DNA of 64,000 nucleotides, taken from Runella zeae DSM 19591. Lineage in GTDB: Bacteria; Bacteroidota; Bacteroidia; Cytophagales; Spirosomataceae. Numbering within the stretch: the stretch's first letter is position 1; every line of letters starts with the position of its first letter. The notes beneath the pieces are model-generated. The model searched no databases, was not told the origin of the DNA, and saw nothing but the letters and a program-made list of their open reading frames with translations. The translations under genes and the position numbers were made by a program. Below, in pieces: positions 44,594 to 52,311 of the stretch. Location: assembly GCF_000423565.1 (NCBI RefSeq), contig NZ_AUIF01000003.1, positions 372,001 through 436,000 of the forward strand. The letters run 5' to 3'.

Positions 44594-45193
44594 TTATTCT
44601 TTTTGTCGGAGCAAAGTCACGGTTACTATTTTACTAAAACGAGGGTCGGCGCTATTCCAATGACTAGTGCCATTGGGAAGGCGATAGCTAAAATTGACAG
44701 GGAGTGTCATTTGGTCATTGTTCCAATGGGATTTTTGGGCGAGGTTGACATAAAAATTGGGTACTTTGAGGGGCTTGTTTTCATCTGCCGAAAAGTCTAA
44801 GTCAAAATCATGGAAGTCTTCGCGTTTTACGTTTCCCCATAGTTCGTAGGTTTCAGTGCCAAGTTTACTGCTGACGATAGCCATGCCGTCAAAAGCTCTT
44901 TTGGCGCTACTACTCCCACGGCGGCGGCGTTTTCGGCCAGCTCGGTCCCAACGCTCTTCAGAGGTCATTGGCACAAAAATCTCAAGATTGATTTCTTTTT
45001 TTATACCATCGGGATCGGTAAAGTTGCCATGCCATTTGCCAACCAGAAGAGGGGCGTCAGCATCGCGGCTATAAGCCCACGGGCGTTGGTACAAATCCAT
45101 CCAATAACTCCCATAATATCCAATGACCGTGGCTACCAACGAAAAAGCAACCAACGCGATTAAAATCGTAAAACAACCATACTTCTTTTTCAT
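44594..45193 (-). CDS. membrane-anchored protein of unknown function
   Basis: A 199-residue protein from ATG 45193 (MKKKYGCFTILIALVAFSLV); a TTG at 45226 would put 11 charged residues before the membrane helix. One N-terminal helix is followed by a soluble part with LVGKWHGNFTDPDGIKKEIN and a basic patch RAGRKRRRRGSSSAKRAF. The WHGNF...DG pattern recalls small lipocalin-like beta proteins, as in its neighbour. I do not recognise a family. Confidence 0.6.
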   Translation of the reverse strand: MKKKYGCFTILIALVAFSLVATVIGYYGSYWMDLYQRPWAYSRDADAPLLVGKWHGNFTDPDGIKKEINLEIFVPMTSEERWDRAGRKRRRRGSSSAKRAFDGMAIVSSKLGTETYELWGNVKREDFHDFDLDFSADENKPLKVPNFYVNLAQKSHWNNDQMTLPVNFSYRLPNGTSHWNSADPRFSKIVTVTLLRQKE

Positions 45194-45261
45194 GTGCTCA
45201 CCTATTTTTTTCTCAATATCTAGCAAATTGTTGAGTTATGGAGCATTGTCATGATTTTGAG

Positions 45262-46164
45262 TTATTTGCCTGCATTGTAGATACTCATGAGCAACGCTTT
45301 ACTGATACGTTGACCGGCTTTTTTGCCGATGTGTCCCTGCCCATCCGAGCTATCTATTCCATTGACATCCGAAGGGTCAGAAGCGGTGTTGCGGTTTTCG
45401 GTACAGATACGCCACACGTTGTTTTGCTGGCAAGCGCCATTATTGCTTTCTATTTCTTGCAAATCAAAAATGACATCGGTGCCCTTGAAAGTGTCTTTCA
45501 TCCATTGGCCTACTTTCATTTTGGCGGCGTTGCCTTCGAAAGAAGTTGTGGAATATACCAAAGGCGGCGTCACGTGTACAAAACGAAGATTGGGTGATTG
45601 TGCGCGAAGAGCATCCACAAAAGCTTTGTACTCGGTTTTTACTTTTTCAAAATTATCGTCCATCACATCAGCATATCCAAACTTAAAAACCGCGATTTGA
45701 AGCAGGTCTTTATTGCGAGTCGCATTTTCACGGAAAACCCTGATTTTTTCGTATGGATTACCATTGGCAATACCGCCCACATCCACAAAAATCCCACCAC
45801 GTAGCCCTTTGTCTGTTTTGTCGCCAGGGCCATAATAATCAAAAGGGAATCCATTACTTTTCGCGCCTTCTTCTAAATCCTGCCCTACAGATTGATGCAA
45901 AAAAAGCGTGTTCCAGTTTTTGATACGGTTTTTCTCGCTGCTTGCGAGTTTGTCCCACGCCTCAATTCCGGCCAAACCTACTACGCCGGGTTGTCCTTTT
46001 CCCAAGGCGGTATTGCCTGTACTTCCGCAACTAGCGGGTGCTTGCGGACATCCACAGGCTGTGGGGTCGTTACTACAGTCGTCGGTGGAAATATCTGCTT
46101 CTTTCTTGCATCCTTCTATGCCAAAAATGCCGAAGAAGAAGACCATAAAAAGTGTTTTTTTCAT
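45262..46164 (-). CDS. Cys-rich lipoprotein, possible SGNH-type hydrolase
   Basis: A 300-residue lipoprotein with signal LFMVFFFGIFGIEGCKKEA (lipid Cys at 19), then DDCSNDPTACGCPQAPASCG, nearly the same Cys-rich segment as the beta-helix lipoprotein. The domain begins TLFLHQSVGQDLEEG, then AVFKFGYADV, FVHVTPPLV and near the end DGQGHIGKKAG. A Ser after the first strand, a central G-x-x-D-like block and a late D-x-x-H order resemble SGNH esterases, but the usual GDS is not seen, so this is tentative. Confidence 0.65.
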   Translation of the reverse strand: MKKTLFMVFFFGIFGIEGCKKEADISTDDCSNDPTACGCPQAPASCGSTGNTALGKGQPGVVGLAGIEAWDKLASSEKNRIKNWNTLFLHQSVGQDLEEGAKSNGFPFDYYGPGDKTDKGLRGGIFVDVGGIANGNPYEKIRVFRENATRNKDLLQIAVFKFGYADVMDDNFEKVKTEYKAFVDALRAQSPNLRFVHVTPPLVYSTTSFEGNAAKMKVGQWMKDTFKGTDVIFDLQEIESNNGACQQNNVWRICTENRNTASDPSDVNGIDSSDGQGHIGKKAGQRISKALLMSIYNAGK

Positions 46165-46192
46165 AAAATAAAGACGTTTTTACGGCTATTTT

Positions 46193-46282
46193 TTAGGTAA
46201 AAATTAAAAACAATACCAATGCTGCTAGCAGTACATACAAGAAGCCTTGCCAGAGGTAGTAGCGAGCAGCAGACCTTTTCAT
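46193..46282 (-). CDS. 29-residue single-helix membrane protein (candidate)
   Basis: A short frame reading MKRSAARYYLWQGFLYVLLA, then ALVLFLIFT and stop: basic N-terminus and one clean membrane helix. It begins in the gap after the glycosyltransferase gene and ends 28 bases before the Cys-rich lipoprotein gene on the same strand. Sequence character is good but it is very short and no relatives are known to me. Confidence 0.35.
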   Translation of the reverse strand: MKRSAARYYLWQGFLYVLLAALVLFLIFT

Positions 46283-46398
46283 GAGGATGATGGCTTGGTT
46301 GAAAGATGAACGAAGCTAAAACAAAGACTCACTACTTCCAGGCACCATTGTGTAAATGGCGGAAGTGGGTGAGTGAAATGTGGAAATCAAAAAGTGGC

Positions 46399-47439
46399 TT
46401 AGTGGTGAGCTTGGAGGAGCTTGTGCTCAATCGCTTCCCAAGTATAGGTTTGCAGGAAAGAAGGGGTGAATACAAATTGATTTTTGAGCCGTAACAAATC
46501 GTGAGCCACCTCAGCAACATCTTTGGCATAATAACTCTCCATGACGTATCCGAGGTGATTTTGGGCGACAAAATCCGCGATCTTTATCTCGGCATTGATG
46601 ATTACGGGCGTGCGGGCCTGAATGGCATCATAGATTTTATTGGGACTGGCATTGAGGTTGTTGTCGTTGATAGGCTCATATAGCGATAATATATAATCGC
46701 AGGCCGAGGCTAGTCGCATGGTTTCTTGCTGCGTCTTGACACCCCAAAAAGTGACTTGAGGGTGTTGGCTAAGTTGGCGGGTAGGCTCGTCATACACCCA
46801 TCCCACCATCCAAATTTTGATAGCAGGAGAATACTGAATTAAGTCATTTAATAAATTCGTTCCGCGTGTTACGCCCAACGAACCGCTGTAAAGTATCAAA
46901 AGCTCTGTGTCGGAAACTGCTCTGGGCGGTACGTCTCCAAAAGCATAGGGAAAATTCTCGACTACCCATGTTTTACTATGAAATGCTTTGGGAACTAGGG
47001 TTTTACGGTTGTCGTCGGTGACGATGATAGCCTTCGGAAGACCATAAATAACCGATTGAAGCGAGCGTATCCATGCTTTGTTGGTTCTTAAAAAAATAGA
47101 ATCGAAGATGTCGGCTACGACTTTGGAGCGACTCCACCACAAAAAAGGAAAGAAAATCATGAGCAATTGCTCATTGATGACATGAATGCTTGCCAGCCGA
47201 TTTGAAAAGTAAAGTTTGATAAAAGTAAAAAAATACCGAAAAAGAGTACTTGGTGATTTGTGATGACCTTTTACCAAATGAAAAGAGCGACAGTGGGGTT
47301 TGGCGAAAGCCTTGGAATCATCGCGGCCAATCCCCAAATAAACAATATCAAAAGAAGTGGCTAACGTCTTGATTTCCTTGTTGATACGGGTGTCTGAGGC
47401 GTCGTTGATACAGAGATAAAGTAGCTTGGGTAAAGGCAT
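46399..47439 (-). CDS. glycosyltransferase, GT-B fold
   Basis: A 346-residue protein. LPKLLYLCINDASDTRINKEI starts an N-terminal Rossmann domain; LILYSGSLGVTRGTNLL, IKIWMVGWV and SLYEPINDNNLNASPNKIYDAIQARTPVI form the C-terminal sugar-nucleotide domain as in GT4-type enzymes (NKIYDA replaces the usual E-x7-E region). Likely in envelope polysaccharide synthesis. I chose ATG 47439 over the TTG two codons upstream. A methyltransferase gene lies 40 bases upstream on the same strand. Confidence 0.82.
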   Translation of the reverse strand: MPLPKLLYLCINDASDTRINKEIKTLATSFDIVYLGIGRDDSKAFAKPHCRSFHLVKGHHKSPSTLFRYFFTFIKLYFSNRLASIHVINEQLLMIFFPFLWWSRSKVVADIFDSIFLRTNKAWIRSLQSVIYGLPKAIIVTDDNRKTLVPKAFHSKTWVVENFPYAFGDVPPRAVSDTELLILYSGSLGVTRGTNLLNDLIQYSPAIKIWMVGWVYDEPTRQLSQHPQVTFWGVKTQQETMRLASACDYILSLYEPINDNNLNASPNKIYDAIQARTPVIINAEIKIADFVAQNHLGYVMESYYAKDVAEVAHDLLRLKNQFVFTPSFLQTYTWEAIEHKLLQAHH

Positions 47440-47479
47440 TGTCAAACGTTTTCAAGTAGGGAATTTACTTTTGTGGGGG

Positions 47480-48847
47480 CTATTCAGGAATTTCCATTCT
47501 GATGCGCCAATCTTTGGGTAAGTAGTTGTTGAAGCGATTTCCCAGACTTTTCATCCAGCCTAATCCCAGCCCCTGATAAGTGGCAAGTAGCCATCCTTTG
47601 GGAGCTTCTAAAGAAAAGTTTTCTTTTTTCAAAAACTGCAATGCTTCGCTTTCTGACAGCTCTATCCGTGGTAGTTCTTCTGCTAGCTCCACGCTCAATG
47701 CTAAAGCGTGAGAAGGAATAAAATCTTTGCCTTTAAATACGCCCATTTCTAGTCCTAAACCTTTGGCAAACAGTATATTGTCAATGATTTTGAGATCTTC
47801 TAGCTGACTATCGAGTACGGCAATGATTTCGTCGTTGGGTTTGATGAAAAAATGAAAATCATCGGGGCGGGCAAGCCACCGTTTTACCTCAGTGGTTTCG
47901 CGGGGAAGCAGTGCTTTAAAAGACCGAAAGCGATAATCGCGGCCTTTTTTTGCGAAATATTTGGTTTCGGGGTCAAATACCGGTTCTTTTTTCTGAAACA
48001 CACTAAAGAAAAAACCTTCGCCCTTGACCCGATGTGGGTAACATTGATAACCGTAGGTTTTGGCCCACACGCCCCACTCCGTAGGAAGTGTGATTTTCAG
48101 TTCTTCAAATTCACCTGTTTCTATCACAAACTGCGCATTTTCCTGATTTTCGGTGTCGTTGTAAGTACAAGTACAGTACACCAAAATTCCGCCCGATTTG
48201 AGCAAAGGAAGGGCCGCGCTCAAGATTCTTTTCTGACGCCCCGCGCACATTTGTACACTGTCGGGCGACCACTCATTGATAGCGGCGGGGTCTTTGCGAA
48301 AAAGCCCTTCGCCTGAGCAAGGAGCATCAATGACGATAATGTCGAAAAAATCGTCTAATCCGTCTAAACTCTGTGGGTCGTGGTTGCTGACATGAACTTG
48401 TGGCAATCCCCATTTTTGAATATTTTCTTTCAAAATCGATACCCTACTTTTGATCACCTCATTGGCTAAAAGTAGGCTGTCAGGGTGCAAAAGCGAAGCC
48501 AAAAGCGTGGTTTTGCCGCCGGGAGCCGCGCACAAATCCAATACCCGTAAAGGCTGCGTGAGGTCAGCCACCTGCGCCAAGGCGTGCCCAATCAGCATAG
48601 AAGAGGCTTCTTGTACATAGTAAGCCCCTGCATGAAAAAGCGGGTCGAGCGTAAAAACAGGGCGATTTTGTAGATATTGGCCTTCCTTGCACCACCGAAT
48701 AGGGTCTTCGAAAGGGGAAGCGGCTACTTTGGCGGAATTGTGGCGAATGCTCACAGGGGCCGCTTGCTGAAGAGCTGCTTCAAAAGCGTCGTATTCGCTG
48801 CCGAGCTGTGCCGAAAGGGTTTTTATGAATGATTGTGGAAAAGACAA
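47480..48847 (-). CDS. RsmF-like rRNA cytosine-C5 methyltransferase
   Basis: A 455-residue NOL1/NOP2/Sun enzyme. LDLCAAPGGKTTLLASLL binds SAM, VIDAPCSGEGLFRKDP holds the first catalytic Cys and VYCTCTYN the second. The C-terminal 150 residues (FSLEAPKGWLLATYQGLGLG near the end) form the RNA-binding extension seen in RsmF/YebU rather than RsmB. It should methylate 16S rRNA. Confidence 0.92.
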   Translation of the reverse strand: MSFPQSFIKTLSAQLGSEYDAFEAALQQAAPVSIRHNSAKVAASPFEDPIRWCKEGQYLQNRPVFTLDPLFHAGAYYVQEASSMLIGHALAQVADLTQPLRVLDLCAAPGGKTTLLASLLHPDSLLLANEVIKSRVSILKENIQKWGLPQVHVSNHDPQSLDGLDDFFDIIVIDAPCSGEGLFRKDPAAINEWSPDSVQMCAGRQKRILSAALPLLKSGGILVYCTCTYNDTENQENAQFVIETGEFEELKITLPTEWGVWAKTYGYQCYPHRVKGEGFFFSVFQKKEPVFDPETKYFAKKGRDYRFRSFKALLPRETTEVKRWLARPDDFHFFIKPNDEIIAVLDSQLEDLKIIDNILFAKGLGLEMGVFKGKDFIPSHALALSVELAEELPRIELSESEALQFLKKENFSLEAPKGWLLATYQGLGLGWMKSLGNRFNNYLPKDWRIRMEIPE

Positions 48848-48886
48848 AACAGTAATCGATTTTTGAATTTTTAAAAAATACCTTCC

Positions 48887-49993
48887 TCAGATTAAGCTTT
48901 CGTAAAGTGCGGTCAGTTGAGAGGCGATGCGTTGCGCCCCAAACTGCTGAATGTGCGCTTTCCCCTTTACGATGAGCGTCTGACGAAGGGCTTCGTTGGT
49001 CCAAAGTTGCGCTAATTTTTCGGATAAATCATTTTCATCCAATGGATTAGCATAAAGTGCACCTTGACCACCCGCTTCTTCAAGGCATGAGCCGGTGGCG
49101 CCCACCGTCGGAATTCCGCTGTGCAATGCTTCTACAATCGGAATACCAAAACCCTCAAAAAAAGAAGGATACGCAAAAACCCGCGCCGCTTGGTACAAGG
49201 CCGGCAAGTCCGAAAAAGGTACATTATTGAGAATCTTTACCTTATTTTCTAAATGATTTTTGGCGATAAAAGATTCGATTTCGGCTTGAAATTTGGTTTT
49301 TCCCCCCACCAAAATGAGTTGGGCTTCTTGAAGGTTGGCTTGGGCAAATGCCTTGGTGAGTCGTAATTGATTTTTACGGGCTTCGAGTGTGCCTACACAA
49401 AGCACGTAAGGAGTTGAAATATTGTGTTTCAGTAGCACTTCTTGGGGCGAAACAATACGCTGAAAAGCTTGGTGGCAGTCTTGATAGATAACGCGGATTT
49501 TTTGGGGTGAGATGCCATAAAAATCCACAATATCGCGCTTGGTTTGCTCACTGACGGCCACAATGTAATCTGACTGCTCGCACGCTTTTTTGAATTTTTG
49601 GCGATAAAAAAAACGGTCGATAGCGGGATATAAATTGGGATAACGCAAAAAAATCAGGTCGTGAATTGTGACTACCGACCGAATGCCCACCTTACCCAAC
49701 CCCGACGGAAGCTCGTTGCTGAGGCCATGAAAAAGCTGAATATGGTCTCTGGAAAGGGTTTTGGGGAGTCCGTAGCTTCGCCACCAAGTGCCGTAGAGTT
49801 TGTTTTGGGAAGGAGGCAGTCGAAGGTCTTTTGTTGGAAAATCATCAAAAAAGCCTGCTTTGATTTTGGGCGTGTAAGCCAAGTACTCGTGCTGTGGGGC
49901 AAAGGTTTGGAGGGCATGGAGTACAAAACGGCTGTAATTGCCCAATCCTGTACGGTTGTTGAAAGCTCTCTTGGCGTCGAATCCGATACGCAT
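48887..49993 (-). CDS. glycosyltransferase family 4
   Basis: A 368-residue GT-B enzyme: MRIGFDAKRAFNNRTGLGNY at the N-terminus, VVTIHDLIFLRYP, DYIVAVSEQTKRDIVDFY, VLCVGTLEARKNQLRLTKAF, LILVGG, ARVFAYPSFFEGFGIPIVEA with the E-x7-E motif and GIPTVGATGSCLEEAGG. Mannosyltransferase-like. It starts at ATG 49993, sharing one base with the stop of the potassium channel gene (TGATG), so the two are translated together. Confidence 0.93.
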   Translation of the reverse strand: MRIGFDAKRAFNNRTGLGNYSRFVLHALQTFAPQHEYLAYTPKIKAGFFDDFPTKDLRLPPSQNKLYGTWWRSYGLPKTLSRDHIQLFHGLSNELPSGLGKVGIRSVVTIHDLIFLRYPNLYPAIDRFFYRQKFKKACEQSDYIVAVSEQTKRDIVDFYGISPQKIRVIYQDCHQAFQRIVSPQEVLLKHNISTPYVLCVGTLEARKNQLRLTKAFAQANLQEAQLILVGGKTKFQAEIESFIAKNHLENKVKILNNVPFSDLPALYQAARVFAYPSFFEGFGIPIVEALHSGIPTVGATGSCLEEAGGQGALYANPLDENDLSEKLAQLWTNEALRQTLIVKGKAHIQQFGAQRIASQLTALYESLI

Positions 49994-50859
49994 CAATCTT
50001 CTTTTTCAGATTTGTGAATGTGTTTTAGCGTTTGGGCATCTATCCACTCATTACAATGTGGGCAGCGAATGCCCTTATTTCGCTTGGGGCGGCGGATTTG
50101 CTCAATAAAACCCGAGGCGATGATACCCGTTGGCAATGCAAATAAGGCAATTCCGGCTATTAATACTATGCCTCCAAAAAATTTGCCCGCCGCCGTCACC
50201 GGATACATGTCGCCGTAGCCGGTAGTAGTCATCGTAATCACGCCCCACCAAAGCGTAGCCGGAATGCTCTTGAATCGTTCGGGCTGAACGCTGTGCTCCA
50301 GGTAATACATCACGCTTGATGAAATAAGCAGCGTAAAAATGATAAACGAAAAACAAAGGAGGAGTTCTTCTTTGTGTTCCACAATCACATCCCGAATGAG
50401 CTTGAGGGCGTGGGCATATCGCGTAACCCGAAAAAGCCGAAACAATCTAAAAACGCGTAAAATACGAATGATGCCAAACTCGGAAGAAAACAGCGTAAAG
50501 TAGAAAGGAAAAATGGCTAAAAAATCAATGATACCCCAAAATGAAAAAAGATAACGTAGCCTCCCACGCCAACCGCCTTTATAGCGGGGGTTTTCGGGAC
50601 AAGACCAAATCCGAAGAAAGTACTCGATAGTAAAAATAAAAACGGAAAAAATCTCAAAGTCCTGAAAAAGAGAGTTATAAAGGGGGTGTTGGGCAAGTTC
50701 GGGTACGGTATGTAGGATGATAGCGAGAGAGTTTAGTACTATCACTGTGACTAACCCCACATTGATATACAAACTTAGGCCACGTCGCCCAATAGACGAA
50801 AATTCAAGCGTGCTATAAACGCGTTTACGAAAGGTCACGGTAGATACAATTTTATGCAA
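49993..50859 (-). CDS. voltage-gated-type potassium channel with a C-terminal zinc-ribbon-like tail
   Basis: A 288-residue six-helix channel. S4 is Arg-rich (RILRVFRLFRLFRVTRYAH), the pore carries the K+ filter MTTTGYGDMYPV, and S6 is VLIAGIALFALPTGIIASGF. After S6 a short cytoplasmic tail reads KGIRCPHCNEWIDAQTLKHIHK, a CxxC plus His group that could bind zinc. It resembles KvAP/Kch-type channels. It heads a two-gene unit with the GT4 enzyme, an odd pairing. Confidence 0.92.
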   Translation of the reverse strand: MHKIVSTVTFRKRVYSTLEFSSIGRRGLSLYINVGLVTVIVLNSLAIILHTVPELAQHPLYNSLFQDFEIFSVFIFTIEYFLRIWSCPENPRYKGGWRGRLRYLFSFWGIIDFLAIFPFYFTLFSSEFGIIRILRVFRLFRLFRVTRYAHALKLIRDVIVEHKEELLLCFSFIIFTLLISSSVMYYLEHSVQPERFKSIPATLWWGVITMTTTGYGDMYPVTAAGKFFGGIVLIAGIALFALPTGIIASGFIEQIRRPKRNKGIRCPHCNEWIDAQTLKHIHKSEKED

Positions 50860-51178
50860 AAATACATATAAATTGTATTAAACTCTTTAAATTTTAACCA
50901 AGTTTGGGCTATTTATATTTGTTGTCTTACTTTTTATTGTAAATTTCATAGCCCAATATTTCTTTTTCTTTCTTTAAAGAAAAGATTTTTAATTGATTTT
51001 TCAGGGAAAGTAATTTATTGTAATTGTGTAATTTAAAATATAAGAGATTGGCATTATTGGTTTTATGATTTTTGTTGTAACAATGTTTTAAATTAAAAAT
51101 ATAAAATGGTGTTTTGTGTAATAAAAAGCGTACAGCTATATCAATAAAATCAGAATGGTTTTTTGTTGATATAGTATT
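50860..51178. other. very AT-rich intergenic region
   Basis: 319 bases upstream of the potassium channel gene with long A and T runs. No gene, RNA or clear promoter box was recognised. It should hold the channel promoter and the end of the next minus-strand gene. Confidence 0.4.
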
Positions 51179-51946
51179 TTAGAAATGATAAGAAAAATTT
51201 AAAACCTGCAAAGGGGCTATCTCTACTACAAGACTTTTAATATAGGTTTTAGAAATAAAAGCAAAATCTGGAGATCTTGTGTAATTGTCGTTGATTACAA
51301 TCAAAAACCCTCCGCTGTAGTTGTTAGAACTAAATTCTCGATAATAGGAATTAAGGCTTGCTTCTGTGGAAAACGAAAAATTTTTATTTATAAAATACCT
51401 GAATCCGAGGATAGCAGCTCCTCCTAGTTGCCAACTATAATCTGGATAATAAAAAGGCTTACCTTGAGGGAGAGGAATCACATAAGCTTCTACATTCTCT
51501 TTACGAAAATGTGCGTCTATACCCCAAAAAACACTTGCTTTGTCACTTAATTTCTTCTGTTTTTCGTATCCAATCCGAATGATATAACTGGCTTTTTCGA
51601 TTCCTAACCCAATATTCCTAGGATCGGTCTTGATATCCGTTCCTACCCTTAATCTTAACGCTCCATTCTTTTTTAAGGTACGTTTAGCAAACATTGAATA
51701 CTTTGGCAAACTATTTTTGTCGATAAGCCAAAGCAAGTCGGTTCCTATTTCCCACTTTGTACTATCCTTGCTCTCTTGAGCTCTAAGGCTGATAGTAAAT
51801 AAAAAAATAAAAATTGTTAATGCAGTTTTTTTAGAAATTGTTAGTACATCATTTGGGCGAAATTGTACTTGCCCAGTAAGCTTTAATATAAAAAAGTTTT
51901 CAATTGATACTAAAAGAGACGAGATTTGGGAGCCTTTGTATTTCAT
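51179..51946 (-). CDS. putative outer-membrane beta-barrel protein with an odd N-terminus
   Basis: A 255-residue protein. A clear signal peptide (KKTALTIFIFLFTISLRAQ) lies 38 residues inside the frame rather than at its start. The mature part alternates polar and aromatic residues (YIIRIGYEKQKKL, WQLGGAAILGFRYF, FSFSTEASLNSYYREF, LQVLNFSYHF) and ends in an aromatic residue, as small barrels do. The only usual start codon is ATG 51946; the codon just before SKKTAL is ATT, which may be a rare or mutated start. Family not recognised. Confidence 0.6.
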   Translation of the reverse strand: MKYKGSQISSLLVSIENFFILKLTGQVQFRPNDVLTISKKTALTIFIFLFTISLRAQESKDSTKWEIGTDLLWLIDKNSLPKYSMFAKRTLKKNGALRLRVGTDIKTDPRNIGLGIEKASYIIRIGYEKQKKLSDKASVFWGIDAHFRKENVEAYVIPLPQGKPFYYPDYSWQLGGAAILGFRYFINKNFSFSTEASLNSYYREFSSNNYSGGFLIVINDNYTRSPDFAFISKTYIKSLVVEIAPLQVLNFSYHF

Positions 51947-52230
51947 AGCGCTGTTTTTTTATTGTAAATAAATTTATTTGTTTTTTAAGCTTCAGGGTAT
52001 GTTTGAATAAAATTTGTAGTATATTGATATAGTCATAAGCCTGCCTAATCTAATAATAGATAAGGCATAGTTGAAACCTGTAGCAAATGGGTTTAAATAA
52101 AAAACTACCTATTGCTAAATTAAGTTGTCGATTAGCTAGATGAATAAAAGTGAATTATAGAAATGGAATAGGGGCTAAATATAGTATTGATATTTCATTG
52201 TAAAGTACAAAAGTATAGATTTGTATAAAT
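51947..52230. other. AT-rich intergenic region between the barrel gene and the amidohydrolase
   Basis: The gap runs to 52311 and ends with the terminator listed next. No gene or RNA is recognised in the rest; no exact TAnnTTTG box was found for the barrel gene. Confidence 0.4.
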
Positions 52231-52285
52231 AAAAAAAAGCGATATATAAAAATAACTTTTCCTAAAAGTCATTTTTATATATCGC
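52231..52285 (-). terminator. strong terminator of the amidohydrolase gene
   Basis: On the minus strand a 22-bp stem with one mismatch (arms 52264-52285 and 52239-52260, loop of three) is followed directly by eight T (plus-strand A run before 52239). It begins 27 bases after the stop codon at 52312. Confidence 0.92.
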
Positions 52286-52311
52286 CCCTATTTGAGTAGC
52301 GACCTTTAGAC

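Noticed and set aside
46306-46494. 62-residue plus-strand frame antisense to the glycosyltransferase 3' end
   Set aside because: It mostly overlaps the opposite frame of a well supported gene and has no domain or promoter.
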